Notes under the pieces: generated by a model
What the model saw: the letters and a program-made list of their open reading frames with translations, nothing else
Told to the model about the DNA's origin: nothing
Database searches by the model: none
Program-made: the position numbers and the translations under genes
NCBI RefSeq assembly: GCF_014203665.1
Contig: NZ_JACHJN010000011.1
Coordinates: 124,001-188,000, forward strand
Source: Saccharothrix tamanrassetensis
GTDB taxonomy: Bacteria; Actinomycetota; Actinomycetes; Mycobacteriales; Pseudonocardiaceae
Length of the DNA: 64,000 nucleotides
Direction: 5' to 3'
Shown here: piece after piece, positions 1 through 8,309 of the stretch
Layout of the letters: every line of letters starts with the position of its first letter
Position numbering within the stretch: position 1 is the first letter of the stretch

Positions 1-1
1 G

Positions 2-730
2 TCCTACGGTGACGAAATGGCGAAACGCCTTGGCGCACAACATGTCCTGGTCGATATCGGACGATCCGCGCACCCGGTCTCCGGCACCGCGGTCCGGGCG
101 GCACCGGAGGCGAACTGGCACCACCTCGCGCCCGCGACCCGTGCCGGCCTGTGCGCGCGGATCGTCGTGGTCGGGGCCGAGAGCACCGGCACGACCACGC
201 TGTCGCGACAACTCGCGGCGCACCTCGGCGCTTCCTGGGTACCCGAATACGGCCGTCTTCACACCGAGCACAAACTGGCCGCCGCCAAGGCGTTCGACCC
301 GGCCGCTTCCATCGACAGTCTGGTGTGGACAGTCGGCGACTTCCAGGACGTCGCGGCGCGGCAGCAGGAGCTGGCGGACGCCGCTGCCGCCGAACGGCCG
401 ATCCTGGTGTGCGACAACGACCCGTGGGCCGCGACCGTGTGGGGTCACCGGTACCTGGGCGCGCCACACCCGGACATCGCGCCCGACGCGCACCGCCCCG
501 CTCTGTACCTGCTCACCGACCACGAGGGCGTGCCGTTCGAGCAGGACGGCTGGCGCGACGGCGAGCACCTGCGCGCCTGGATGACCGGCCTGTTCCGCGC
601 GGGGCTGGCGGAGCGGGGCGTGCCGTGGTCGGTGGTCACCGGTTCGCCCGCCGCCCGGCTGGGACAGGCCGTGGCGGCGTGCGAACCGGTGCTGGCGCGG
701 CACTTCCGCTTCGCGGACCCGTTGGGCTAG
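2..730 (+). CDS. NadR-like NMN adenylyltransferase / ribosylnicotinamide kinase (5' partial)
   Basis: The frame is already open at the window edge, so the N-terminal nucleotidyltransferase part is missing. What remains begins with the end of an adenylyltransferase domain (HPVSGTAVRAAP, the motif placed before the 'WxxLAP' segment in NadR proteins) and continues into a P-loop kinase-like domain (VVVGAESTGTTTLSRQL) with a downstream acidic CDNDPWA motif. By family knowledge the whole protein would join NMN to ATP in NAD salvage and phosphorylate nicotinamide riboside. The P-loop is odd: the Walker A lysine position holds threonine (GAESTGTT instead of GxxxxGK[ST]). I recall the same spelling in other actinobacterial NadR-like proteins, so it is probably a family trait rather than a mutation. 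It ends 36 bp before the convergent nitroreductase gene. Confidence 0.75.
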   Translation, partial: SYGDEMAKRLGAQHVLVDIGRSAHPVSGTAVRAAPEANWHHLAPATRAGLCARIVVVGAESTGTTTLSRQLAAHLGASWVPEYGRLHTEHKLAAAKAFDPAASIDSLVWTVGDFQDVAARQQELADAAAAERPILVCDNDPWAATVWGHRYLGAPHPDIAPDAHRPALYLLTDHEGVPFEQDGWRDGEHLRAWMTGLFRAGLAERGVPWSVVTGSPAARLGQAVAACEPVLARHFRFADPLG

Positions 731-766
731 CCGACGACCCGTTGCGCCGGATGCCGGACGCTCGGG

Positions 767-1456
767 CTAGACCGTCACCAGTACCTGGTCCAGCGACTTG
801 CGGACCAGGTTCGGCACCACGCAGTCGTCCGCCGGGTAGCCGATCGGGATGACCGCGAACGCCTTCTCGTTGCGCGGCCGGCCCAGCACCTCGCCCAGGA
901 ACTTCATCGGCGACGGCGTGTGGGTCAGCGCCGCGAGCCCACCGAGGTGCAGCGCGGTGAGCAACATGCCGACCGCGATGCCCACGGACTCGTCGACGTA
1001 GTAGTGCTTGCGGCTGCTGCCGTCGGGTTCCAGGTAGAAGCGCTGCTGGAAGACGACGACCAGCTCGGGCGCGTCGGTGAGGTGCGGTTTGACGTCGTCG
1101 GTGCCCAGCGGTCGCAGCGCGTCGAGCCACTCGTCGCCGAGCCGCCCGTTGTAGGAGATGCGCTCCTCGTGCTCGGCGGCGGCCCGGATCGCCTTGCGCA
1201 CCTCGGGGTCGACCACGCGGACGAACGTCCACGGCTGCTGGTGCGCGCCGCTCGGCGCGGTCGACGCGACGGCGATCGCGTCCAGCACGACCTGGGTGGG
1301 CACGGGGTCCGGGGAGAACATGCGGACCGTGCGGCGCTCGTCCATGCGGGCGCGCAGCTCGGCCGCCGTGCGCAGGGACTGCTCGGCCGGCATCCGCGCG
1401 GGCCGGTAGGGCAGCGGTTCAAAGTCCTGACCGTGGATGGGAGTCCAGTTCGTCAC
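767..1456 (-). CDS. nitroreductase family protein (iodotyrosine deiodinase/BluB-like fold)
   Basis: A 229-residue FMN-binding nitroreductase-fold protein. The TAPSGAHQQPWTFV segment near residue 75 and the final GYPADD stretch are characteristic of the subgroup that includes iodotyrosine deiodinase-like proteins (S-G-x-x-Q-P-W FMN-phosphate contact). The substrate is not evident; such enzymes reduce nitro, quinone or halo-aromatic groups with NAD(P)H. I chose the GTG at 1456 because the frame upstream of it (to 1570) is arginine/serine-rich and non-homologous, and the protein then starts with the usual short lead-in before the first helix. It is divergent from the YibE/F gene; the 255 bp between the two starts should hold both promoters, but no clear boxes stand out. 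Confidence 0.85.
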   Translation of the reverse strand: MTNWTPIHGQDFEPLPYRPARMPAEQSLRTAAELRARMDERRTVRMFSPDPVPTQVVLDAIAVASTAPSGAHQQPWTFVRVVDPEVRKAIRAAAEHEERISYNGRLGDEWLDALRPLGTDDVKPHLTDAPELVVVFQQRFYLEPDGSSRKHYYVDESVGIAVGMLLTALHLGGLAALTHTPSPMKFLGEVLGRPRNEKAFAVIPIGYPADDCVVPNLVRKSLDQVLVTV

Positions 1457-1711
1457 CCCACGGACTGTGGCACCGCAACCCGATGTGTTGAACCCCCGAA
1501 CCCGAAATTCGCACCGAAGTGTCCGGAAATCGGACGGTCGGCGGTGATCGGGAACCGGTCGGCCAGGCACAGGTCGTCGTGCACCCGGAGCGGGGCGCCC
1601 TCCGGCGGGGTGTCCTGGTGAACCACCTCACCCGGAGCGGTGGCGAGTCCTTTGTGGACGGAAGCGCGCCCATGGAAGCTGCCCGGACCGCTGCGGTGAA
1701 GATCAGGCAGT

Positions 1712-3082
1712 ATGTGCACCGTGCACGCCAAGGACCTGATCGCCGCGCACGGCCACGGGCACGGCCGCGACACCGAGCCCTCGTCCGCGCCGGTCCGCAG
1801 GCTGTTGCTGGTCCTGCTGCTGCCGCTGGTGCTGGCGACCGTGGTGGGCGCACTGGTGCTCTACCCGTTCGGCCACGACCAGCCCACCGGCGCGGACGCG
1901 GGCCTCACGCAGGTTCCGGTGCGCGGCGACGTGACGGCCGTGGCGCGCGGCGGGTGCGGGCCCGATGCCGACCAGCCCGGCGCGACCGGGTGCGTGCTGG
2001 TGACGGTGAAGATGGCCGACGGCGCGGCGACCGGGCGGGAGGTGCGCATCCCGGTGCCGGACCAGGCGTCCTCCCCGACGTTCGCGGTGGGCGACGCGGT
2101 GGTCCTGTCGTTCGGCGGGGGCGATCCGACGTCCAGCCAGTCCTACCAGCTCGCCGACTTCCAGCGCGGCGTGCCGATGGTGCTGCTCGTGGTGCTGTTC
2201 GTGGCGGCCGTGCTGCTGCTCGGGCGGTGGCGGGGCCTGGCCGCGCTGGGTGCGCTCGCGCTGAGCTTCGTCGTCCTGGTGCTGTTCGTGCTGCCCGCGA
2301 TCCTGGCCGGCGAGGACCCGCTGTCGGTCGCCGTGGTCGGGGCCGGGCTGATCATGTTCGTGGTCCTCTACCTCACGCACGGCGTGTCCGCCCGCACCTC
2401 CGCGGCGGTGCTCGGGACGCTGGTCAGCCTCGCGCTGATCGGTGTGCTGGGCGTGGTGTTCTCGGCGTTCGGCAAGCTCACCGGGCTGGACCAGGACACC
2501 GCGAACCTGGTGTCGCTGCTCGGGCACGGCATCGACACGCGCGGGCTGCTGCTGGCGGGCACCATCATCGGCGCGCTGGGCGTGCTGGACGACGTGACCG
2601 TGACGCAGACCAGCGCGGTGTGGGAGCTGCGGCGGGCCAACCCGTCGCTCGGGTTCCGCGAGCTGTACGCCGCCGGGTCCAGGATCGGCCGCGACCACCT
2701 GTCGTCGGTGGTGAACACGCTGGTCATGGCGTACGCGGGCACCGCGCTGCCGCTGCTGCTGGCGTTCTCGCTGTCCGGCCGGGACCTCGGCGAGATCCTC
2801 ACCGCGCAGCAGGTGGCGCAGGAGGTCGTGCGCACCCTGGTCGGCAGCATCGGCCTGGTCGCGGCGGTGCCGATCACGACGGCGTTGGCGGCGTTCGTGG
2901 CGGGGCGGGAGGACGTGCCCCGGATCGAGGCCGACGAAGACCTCGACGACGAGCCGGACGACGAGGCCGAGGACGGGTGGGACGACGAGCCGGAACCGGA
3001 GCCGGAGCGGTGGTCCCGGATGACCGGGGACCTGCGCACCGGGTACGACCCGGCCAAAGGGCCGTGGCGGCGGCCGGTCTAG
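1712..3082 (+). CDS. YibE/F-like multi-pass membrane protein
   Basis: 456 residues with a His-rich N-terminal tail (HGHGHGRD), one membrane helix near residue 35, an extracytoplasmic beta-rich domain (about 55-150) and then a block of seven or so hydrophobic segments (VLLVVLFVAAVLLLG, ALALSFVVLVLFVLPAIL and others). This arrangement, with the conserved GxxDDVTVTQ segment (LGVLDDVTVTQ) after the fifth helix, matches the YibE/F family; function is unknown, with transport proposed. The C-terminus is a strongly acidic cytoplasmic tail (runs of Asp/Glu between about 405 and 435), which is not universal in the family. ATG at 1712; GTG at 1721 is a possible alternative. Not obviously co-transcribed with the next gene, which seems to have its own promoter. 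Confidence 0.85.
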   Translation: MCTVHAKDLIAAHGHGHGRDTEPSSAPVRRLLLVLLLPLVLATVVGALVLYPFGHDQPTGADAGLTQVPVRGDVTAVARGGCGPDADQPGATGCVLVTVKMADGAATGREVRIPVPDQASSPTFAVGDAVVLSFGGGDPTSSQSYQLADFQRGVPMVLLVVLFVAAVLLLGRWRGLAALGALALSFVVLVLFVLPAILAGEDPLSVAVVGAGLIMFVVLYLTHGVSARTSAAVLGTLVSLALIGVLGVVFSAFGKLTGLDQDTANLVSLLGHGIDTRGLLLAGTIIGALGVLDDVTVTQTSAVWELRRANPSLGFRELYAAGSRIGRDHLSSVVNTLVMAYAGTALPLLLAFSLSGRDLGEILTAQQVAQEVVRTLVGSIGLVAAVPITTALAAFVAGREDVPRIEADEDLDDEPDDEAEDGWDDEPEPEPERWSRMTGDLRTGYDPAKGPWRRPV

Positions 3083-3270
3083 GTGAGCGGAGGACGTGGC
3101 CGCGCCGGGTGGGACCGAGGATCACCGCCCTGGCCGGCGACACCGGCCGACCGGACGAGCCGATCCGCGTCCCGGCCGCCGCCCCGGTCCGCGACGAGGC
3201 GGCACGGAGCGGCCGGGCGGGCTGGTGGACCGGCTGCCCGACCATCGGCGACGCGGTCCGGCGCTACCGG

Positions 3271-3276
3271 GATAAT
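3271..3276 (+). promoter_or_regulatory. -10 box for leaderless transcription of the spermidine-synthase-like gene
   Basis: GATAAT lies exactly six bases before the GTG chosen as start. In actinobacteria this spacing places the transcription start on the start codon itself. No convincing -35 is visible, which is common for such promoters. It also supports the choice of start inside a frame that is open far upstream. Confidence 0.45.
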
Positions 3277-3282
3277 CAGGGT

Positions 3283-4146
3283 GTGGGACGCACCCGGAAG
3301 GCCGACGAGACCATCACCAGAGAGGTCGACTCGGGCATCGCCGAACTCGTCCCAGACCCGGACGTGCCCCGCGCGTGGACCCTGCGCCTCAACGGCACGC
3401 CCCAGTCGCACGTCGACCTGGACGACCCGCGCCACCTGGAGTTCGAGTACGTCCGCCGGCTCGGCCACGTGGCCGACCTGCTCGCGCCCGGCGACGACCC
3501 GGTCCGGGCTCTGCACCTGGGCGGCGGGGCGCTGTCCCTCCCCCGCTACATCGCCGACACCCGACCCCGTTCGACGCAGCAGGTCGTGGAGATCGACGCG
3601 GCGCTCATCGACCTGGTGCGCGGCCTGCTCCCGCTGGACCGCACGTGGCGGGTGAAGATCCGCCACGGTGACGCCCGGGAGGTGCTGGCCAAGGCGCCGG
3701 AGGACACCTTCGACCTCGTGGTGACCGATGTCTTCGCGGGCGCCCGGACCCCGGCGCACCTGACGTCCGTCGAGTTCGTGGAACTCGCGGCCCGCACGCT
3801 GCGCGGCGGCGGGATCTACGCGGCGAACATCGGCGACGGCGGCAAACTGGCGTTCGCCAAGGCCCAGGCGGCGACCGTGTGCGAGGTGTTCCCGCACGTG
3901 TGCGTGATGGCCGAGCCCGCCGTGTTCCGAGGGCGCCGCTTCGGCAACTTCGTGCTCCTCGGCTCGTACGTCGAACTGCCGATCCCGGACCTGGTCCGCC
4001 GCACGGCGGGCGACCCGTTCCCGGGGCGGGTGGAGCACGACGACTCCCTGATCAGGTTCATCGGCGGCACCCGGGCCACGACGGACGAGACCGCCACCCA
4101 GTCCCCGCCCCCGCCGAAGGGCACCTGGGGCCTGCCGTCCGACTGA
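3283..4146 (+). CDS. spermidine synthase-like SAM-binding protein
   Basis: 287 residues with a Rossmann methyltransferase-type core: nucleotide-binding HLGGGALSLPRY at about 85, acidic VVEID after strand 2, and DLVVTDVFAGARTP at the position of the spermidine-synthase active site Asp. The protein lacks the long N-terminal membrane part found in fused MFS/spermidine synthases. Enzymes of this type transfer an aminopropyl group from decarboxylated SAM, but many actinobacterial members have no demonstrated polyamine activity, so the reaction is uncertain. The frame stays open upstream through the YibE/F gene; the GTG at 3283 is preferred because a -10 box sits six bases ahead and homology-like sequence begins there. 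A proline-rich tail (SPPPPKGTWGL) ends the protein. Confidence 0.8.
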   Translation: MGRTRKADETITREVDSGIAELVPDPDVPRAWTLRLNGTPQSHVDLDDPRHLEFEYVRRLGHVADLLAPGDDPVRALHLGGGALSLPRYIADTRPRSTQQVVEIDAALIDLVRGLLPLDRTWRVKIRHGDAREVLAKAPEDTFDLVVTDVFAGARTPAHLTSVEFVELAARTLRGGGIYAANIGDGGKLAFAKAQAATVCEVFPHVCVMAEPAVFRGRRFGNFVLLGSYVELPIPDLVRRTAGDPFPGRVEHDDSLIRFIGGTRATTDETATQSPPPPKGTWGLPSD

Positions 4147-4200
4147 CCCGTCACCACCACGCGCCGACACCCCGGCCGGGTCGCGGGCAGCGCCCGAGCC

Positions 4201-4824
4201 TCAGTCCAACGTGGACACGAAGCGCGAGATGGCGTCCGGGTTCAGCTTCTGCGCCAGCCGACCGGCCGGGGCCAGCGACCCCAGCTGGTACAGCGGCCGG
4301 TCCGCCGCCGCCAGCCCGCGCGCCTCCGCCCGCAACTGCGCGACCAGCAACTCGGAGAACACCAGACCGGGCGCGTCACCGCGACCGGCCAGCACGTCGG
4401 CCAGCTTCCGCAGCGCGAACACGCCCTGCTCACGCCCGCCGGTGCCGGCGTAGACGGCCAGCGCCAGGTTGATCGCCTTCCCGCCGCCGCGCACGAACAA
4501 CCCGACGGTCCGACTGCCGCGCATGTCCGTCACCAGCAGGTCCAGCTGGTCGGCCGTGTGCAGGTCGACCGAACGCGTGCCGAAGGCGCGCACGGACAGG
4601 ACGTGGCCCTCCAGCCACACCCGCCGACGCGCCTCCGACCACGCCAACAACAGCAGCGGCACGGCGAACACGGCCGCCGTGACCAGACCGGCCGTCCGGC
4701 CGGCGAGCAGTCCCAGCAACCCGCCGAACGCGGCGGCCACCATCAGCGCGCCGACACCCACCGTCCGGGCGCGCTTGCGCACCGCGGCGGGGTCCAGCAG
4801 GTCGAGTGGGATCCGCTCGCTCAC
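4201..4824 (-). CDS. conserved membrane-anchored protein encoded after hisS
   Basis: 207 residues. Two closely spaced hydrophobic helices (about 25-65, [18 protein letters not shown] and [17 protein letters not shown]) are followed by a soluble beta-rich segment that resembles a PH-like domain ([20 protein letters not shown]) and then a helical C-terminal third. I do not recognise a named family with function. Its GTG start overlaps the hisS stop in a GTGA, so translation is probably coupled and it belongs to the hydrolase-hisS operon. Whether it has any link to tRNA charging is unknown. Confidence 0.75.
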   Translation of the reverse strand: MSERIPLDLLDPAAVRKRARTVGVGALMVAAAFGGLLGLLAGRTAGLVTAAVFAVPLLLLAWSEARRRVWLEGHVLSVRAFGTRSVDLHTADQLDLLVTDMRGSRTVGLFVRGGGKAINLALAVYAGTGGREQGVFALRKLADVLAGRGDAPGLVFSELLVAQLRAEARGLAAADRPLYQLGSLAPAGRLAQKLNPDAISRFVSTLD

Positions 4825-6083
4825 CGGCCCAACGCCTCCCGCACCGAGATCACCACGTCCACCAGCGGCACCTCGCGCTGGTCGCCGGTGGCCAGCTCCT
4901 TGAGCTGCACGACGCCCGCCTCGATGTCCCGCTCGCCCAGCACCAGCGCGTACCGCGCCCCGGACCGGTCGGCGCCCTTCATCGCGCCCTTGAGGCCCTT
5001 GCCGCCGTACGCCAGGTCGTACCGCACGCCGGCCGCCCGCAGCGGGGCCGACAGCGCCACCAGCCGGGACTTGGCGGCCTCGCCCAGCGGCACGCCGTAC
5101 ACGTCGCACCGCGACACGTCGCCCGGCTGCACGCCTTCGACCTGGCACGCCAGCAGCGACCGGTCCACGCCCAGGCCGAAGCCGACACCGGACAGCGGCT
5201 GGCCGCCCAACTGCTCCATCAGCCCGTCGTACCGGCCGCCGCCGCCGATGGCGGACTGCGCGCCCAGCCCGTCGTGCACGAACTCGAAGCAGGTCTTGGT
5301 GTAGTAGTCCAGGCCGCGCACCATCCGCGGGTTCTCCACGAACTTCACGCCCAGGTCGTCCAGGTAGCCCTTGACCTGCTCGTAGTGCGCGCGCGACGCG
5401 TCGGACAGGTGGTCGCGCATGAGCGGCGCGTCCTCCACCATCGCCCGCACCTCGGGCCGCTTGTCGTCCAGCACCCGCAACGGGTTGATGCCGGCCCGCC
5501 GCCGGGTCTCGTCGTCCAGCGGCAGCTTCGCCAGGAACGCCTGGAGCCGCTCCCGGTACGCCGGCCGGTCCGACGAGTCGCCCAGCGACGTCAGCTCCAA
5601 CCGGTACCCGGTCAGCCCCATCTCCCGGAACGCCTCGTCGGCGACCGCGATGACCTCGGCGTCCAGCGCCGGGTCGTCCACCCCGACGGCTTCCACGCCG
5701 ACCTGGTGGAACTGCCGGTAGCGGCCGGACTGGGGCTGTTCGGCGCGGAAGAACTGGCCGGCGTAGGCGAGCTTCAGCGGCAGCTGGCCCTTGTCCAGCC
5801 CGTGCTCGATGACCGCCCGCATCACGCCGGCGGTGCCCTCGGGGCGCAACGTGATGGAACGGCCGCCGCGGTCGGTGAAGGTGTACATCTCCTTCGTGAC
5901 CACGTCGGTGGACTCGCCGACACCGCGCGCGAACAGCGCGGTGTCCTCGAAGACGGGCAGCTCGATGTAGCCGTACCCGGCGCGGCGCGCGGAACCCAGC
6001 AGGGTGTCGCGGACCGCCAGGAACGTGGCGGAGGTCGGCGGGAAGTAGTCGGGCACGCCCTTGGGGGCGGAGAACGCGGTCAC
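4821..6083 (-). CDS. hisS: histidine--tRNA ligase
   Basis: 420 residues, normal length for bacterial HisRS. Class II synthetase motifs are visible: the N-terminal GVPDYFPP lead, motif 2 region ([27 protein letters not shown]), the two histidine-specific boxes [11 protein letters not shown] and GGGGRYDGL, and motif 3 ([14 protein letters not shown]). The C-terminal anticodon domain starts near residue 330 (CDVYGVPLG). It attaches histidine to tRNA-His in the cytoplasm. It is the second gene of a minus-strand operon, five bases after the metallo-hydrolase gene and overlapping the following membrane-protein gene by four bases. Confidence 0.97.
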   Translation of the reverse strand: MTAFSAPKGVPDYFPPTSATFLAVRDTLLGSARRAGYGYIELPVFEDTALFARGVGESTDVVTKEMYTFTDRGGRSITLRPEGTAGVMRAVIEHGLDKGQLPLKLAYAGQFFRAEQPQSGRYRQFHQVGVEAVGVDDPALDAEVIAVADEAFREMGLTGYRLELTSLGDSSDRPAYRERLQAFLAKLPLDDETRRRAGINPLRVLDDKRPEVRAMVEDAPLMRDHLSDASRAHYEQVKGYLDDLGVKFVENPRMVRGLDYYTKTCFEFVHDGLGAQSAIGGGGRYDGLMEQLGGQPLSGVGFGLGVDRSLLACQVEGVQPGDVSRCDVYGVPLGEAAKSRLVALSAPLRAAGVRYDLAYGGKGLKGAMKGADRSGARYALVLGERDIEAGVVQLKELATGDQREVPLVDVVISVREALGR

Positions 6084-6088
6084 GGTTT

Positions 6089-6787
6089 CTACAGTCCTCG
6101 GTGCGGTGCGGCGGGCGCGTCGTCGCCCAGTTCCAGCAGGAAAGGGTTGCTCACGCGCTCGCGGCCGATGGTCGTCGTGGGCCCGTGGCCGGGCAGTACC
6201 ACTGTGTCGTCGTCCAACGTCAGCACCTTCGTGCGCAGTGACGTCAGCATGGCGCGGTGGTCGCCGCCCGGCAGGTCGGTGCGTCCGATGGAGCCGGCGA
6301 AGAGGGTGTCGCCGGACAGCACGAGCCGTCCGCCCTCCTCGGTGCCGGCGCGGAACATCACCGACCCGCCGGTATGGCCCGGTGTGTGGTCGACCGTCAG
6401 CCGCAGCCCCGCCAGCTCCAGCTCGGCCCGGTCGGTCAGCTCGCGCACCTCACGCGGTTCGCGCATCTCCAGGTTGCCGCCGAAGAACGCGCGCGACTCG
6501 GCGCTGATGCCCTTCAACGGGTCGGAGAGCAGCACCCGGTCGTCCGGGTGGATCCACGCGGGGATGTCGTTGCCGTCGCAGACCGGCGCGACGGAGAACG
6601 TGTGGTCGAAGTGCCCGTGCGTGAGCAGCACGGCCACCGGCGACAGGCGGTGCTCCCGCAGCGCCTCGGCGACCGGCTCGGCCGCGTCCTGGCCCGGATC
6701 GACCACCACGCACGGCCCGCCGGCCTCGGTGGCCAGCACGAAGCAGTTGGCCTGGAGAGCGCCGGTGGGGAACCCGATCACCAGCAC
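6089..6787 (-). CDS. MBL-fold metallo-hydrolase (glyoxalase II-like)
   Basis: 232-residue metallo-beta-lactamase-fold protein. Zinc ligands are all present: THGHFDH near residue 57, HTPGHTGGS near 135, the SGDTLF aspartate near 160 and the final LPGHGPTTT histidine. This is the glyoxalase II/persulfide dioxygenase-like subgroup that typically sits directly before hisS in actinobacteria; the exact substrate (a thioester of mycothiol is one possibility) is not determined. The GTG at 6787 opens the protein with the expected [16 protein letters not shown] first strand, so earlier in-frame starts are rejected. Confidence 0.88.
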   Translation of the reverse strand: MLVIGFPTGALQANCFVLATEAGGPCVVVDPGQDAAEPVAEALREHRLSPVAVLLTHGHFDHTFSVAPVCDGNDIPAWIHPDDRVLLSDPLKGISAESRAFFGGNLEMREPREVRELTDRAELELAGLRLTVDHTPGHTGGSVMFRAGTEEGGRLVLSGDTLFAGSIGRTDLPGGDHRAMLTSLRTKVLTLDDDTVVLPGHGPTTTIGRERVSNPFLLELGDDAPAAPHRGL

Positions 6788-6880
6788 GCGGACACCTCTC
6801 GTCGGCGACGGAATGGCAACAGATGCCTGTGGACCTGTTAACCAGCCTATCCGCCTGACGCCGGCTATATACGAGCCCCC

Positions 6881-6886
6881 TAGACT
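6881..6886 (+). promoter_or_regulatory. probable -10 box for the peptidyl-prolyl isomerase gene
   Basis: TAGACT fits the actinobacterial TANNNT consensus and lies about 45 bases before the start codon, leaving room for a leader with the GGGAGG ribosome site at 6920-6925. A -35 is not clear (CTGACG at 6855 would need a 20-base spacer). Confidence 0.35.
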
Positions 6887-6931
6887 GCTGACCGATCGTC
6901 GCCGGTCGACGCGAGAACAGGGAGGTTGCAG

Positions 6932-7795
6932 GTGCCGACCAACGTGCAGCGCCGCGAGCAGGCCAAGCGGAAGCTGGAGCGCCAGCTCGTCCGCCGGGCG
7001 GAGCGCGCGAAGCGGCGCCGAGTCCTTGCTGTGGTCGTGACGGCGGCCCTCGTCGTCGTGGTCGCGGGCGGTGTCTACTTCCTCGCCACGACCGACTTCA
7101 ACAGCGGCGACGACAACGCCGCCGGGAGCTCGACCACGCCCACCCCGGTCCAGATCCCGACCGAGGTCAAGCCGCTGCCGAAGCGGCCGACCCCGTTGGC
7201 GGACCCGGTGAACTGCGAGTACCGCCCGTCGAAGGAAGCCTCGGCCAAGGAGGGCACGAAGGCCCCCGAAGCCGCCGGCGCCTCCTCCGCCGGAACGGCC
7301 GCCGCCACCATCAAGTCCAACATCGGCGAACTGAAGCTGACCCTGGACCGCTCGCTGGCGCCGTGCACGGTGAACAGCTTCGTCAGCCTGGCCAAGCAGG
7401 GCTACTTCAACGGCACCACCTGCCACCGCATCGGCACCCAGGGCCTGCAGATGCTCCAGTGCGGCGACCCGACCGGCTCCGGCAGCGGCGGCCCGGGCTA
7501 CGCGTTCGACAACGAGACGTGGCCCGAGTTGACCTACGGTCGCGGCTACCTCGCCATGGCCAACGCCGGCGCGGACCCGGAGACCCAGAAGGGCACGAAC
7601 GGCAGCCAGTTCTTCATCGTCTACGGCGACGCCCAGCTGTCCCCGGACTACACGGTCTTCGGCAGCGTGGACGAAGCGGGCCTGAAGCTCATCGACGAGG
7701 TGGCCCGAGCCGGCCACGACGGCTCCTTCGACCCGTCCCCCGGCGGCGGCAAGCCGAACAAGGAAGTCAAGTTCGAGGAAGTCACCGTCGCCTAG
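6932..7795 (+). CDS. membrane-anchored cyclophilin-type peptidyl-prolyl cis-trans isomerase
   Basis: 287 residues: a basic, Arg-rich cytoplasmic N-terminus, one membrane helix at about 38-58 (VVVTAALVVVVAGGVYFLA), a Pro/Thr-rich linker and a cyclophilin domain from about 125 to the end (IGELKLTLDRSLAPCTVNSFV, GYFNGTTCHRI, GTNGSQFFIVYGDAQLSPDYTVFG). It should speed prolyl isomerisation of proteins outside the membrane. The usual catalytic Arg of the FHRI motif is kept (CHRI). GTG at 6932 is preferred to the TTG six bases earlier because GGAGG ends six bases before it. The gene is divergent from the hydrolase-hisS operon and is closed by a strong terminator. Confidence 0.9.
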   Translation: MPTNVQRREQAKRKLERQLVRRAERAKRRRVLAVVVTAALVVVVAGGVYFLATTDFNSGDDNAAGSSTTPTPVQIPTEVKPLPKRPTPLADPVNCEYRPSKEASAKEGTKAPEAAGASSAGTAAATIKSNIGELKLTLDRSLAPCTVNSFVSLAKQGYFNGTTCHRIGTQGLQMLQCGDPTGSGSGGPGYAFDNETWPELTYGRGYLAMANAGADPETQKGTNGSQFFIVYGDAQLSPDYTVFGSVDEAGLKLIDEVARAGHDGSFDPSPGGGKPNKEVKFEEVTVA

Positions 7796-7806
7796 AACAC
7801 CGGACG

Positions 7807-7849
7807 CGAAGGGGCCCCACACTCGGGAGAGGAGTGCGGGGCCCCTTCG
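7807..7849 (+). terminator. intrinsic terminator hairpin after the cyclophilin gene
   Basis: An 18-bp stem built from GAAGGGGCCCCACACTC and its near-perfect complement with one A-C mismatch, around a seven-base loop. The T-run after it is weak (cgtctt). It lies 11 bases past the stop codon. Confidence 0.75.
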
Positions 7850-8036
7850 TCTTCCCCGCCGGGGTGTGAGGCACCCGGCGCCCGGATCGTGACACCGCCG
7901 CCTGACGTTTCGCTGACGCCCCAAGCCACAGGCAGCAAGCGCCCCCCATCCCGCCCCCGGCCGCCCGCCACAACCCCGCCCGGGCCCGCGCCCGGCCAGC
8001 ACGCGCCCGGCCCGCGACCGGCCAGACTCCGAGCTT

Positions 8037-8228
8037 CGTGTTCTCCCCGTATGGCCTGCCCGCAGGGCAACCACACTTGGCAATGGGGTGCAAGCACGCT
8101 TCACCGCTTGCACCCCATTGCCAAGGGTGGTGGTCTTTGACAGGTCATACGGGGAGAACACGACCGCTTTTCAAGCTTTTGCCCTTCAAGCCTCCTTGGA
8201 GGCCTGCCCGTCCGGCGAGGACGCTTTT
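8037..8228 (+). repeat. nested palindromic intergenic element, copy 1
   Basis: Outer arms CGTGTTCTCCCCGTATG (8037-8053) and CATACGGGGAGAACACG (8146-8162) are a perfect 17-bp inverted repeat, extendable by GCCTG/CAGGT with one G-T pair. Inside are a small TGCCC-GCA-GGGCA hairpin (8057-8069) and a perfect 20-bp hairpin (cttggcaatggggtgcaagc, 8076-8095, pairing with 8106-8125) with loop acgcttcacc. About 30 bases past the right arm is a box shared with the other copies: cctccttgg, then gtccggcgaggacgcttt. The element lies between the convergent 3' ends of the cyclophilin gene and rel. The remaining bases of this 514-bp gap (7850-8036) show nothing further. Two more copies occur in this window; function unknown (MITE-like DNA or structured RNA). 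Confidence 0.9.
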
Positions 8229-8309
8229 AATCTTGGCCCGTAGACCAAAACCCGCGCCTACCCGACTATAAAACCCCATCGATAAAGCGACACCCGACCG
8301 ACCTAAAAC

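Noticed and set aside
1519..3282. In-frame extension of the spermidine-synthase-like protein upstream over the YibE/F gene
   Set aside because: Low-complexity Arg/Ala/Gly translation, overlaps a clear membrane protein gene and lacks homology; GTG at 3283 with a -10 is a better start.
4806..7040. A 744-codon open frame antisense to hisS and the hydrolase gene
   Set aside because: Mirror of GC-rich codon use; the minus-strand genes have clear family motifs, and this frame is Gln/His/Arg-rich without any domain.
8038..8271. Short ORFs reading through the palindromic elements (also 10690-11058 and 33148-33577)
   Set aside because: They translate the palindromes (for example ...SPYGLPAG...) in both orientations; structure explains the sequence better than coding. 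Similar 'hypothetical proteins' in databases would be repeat artefacts.
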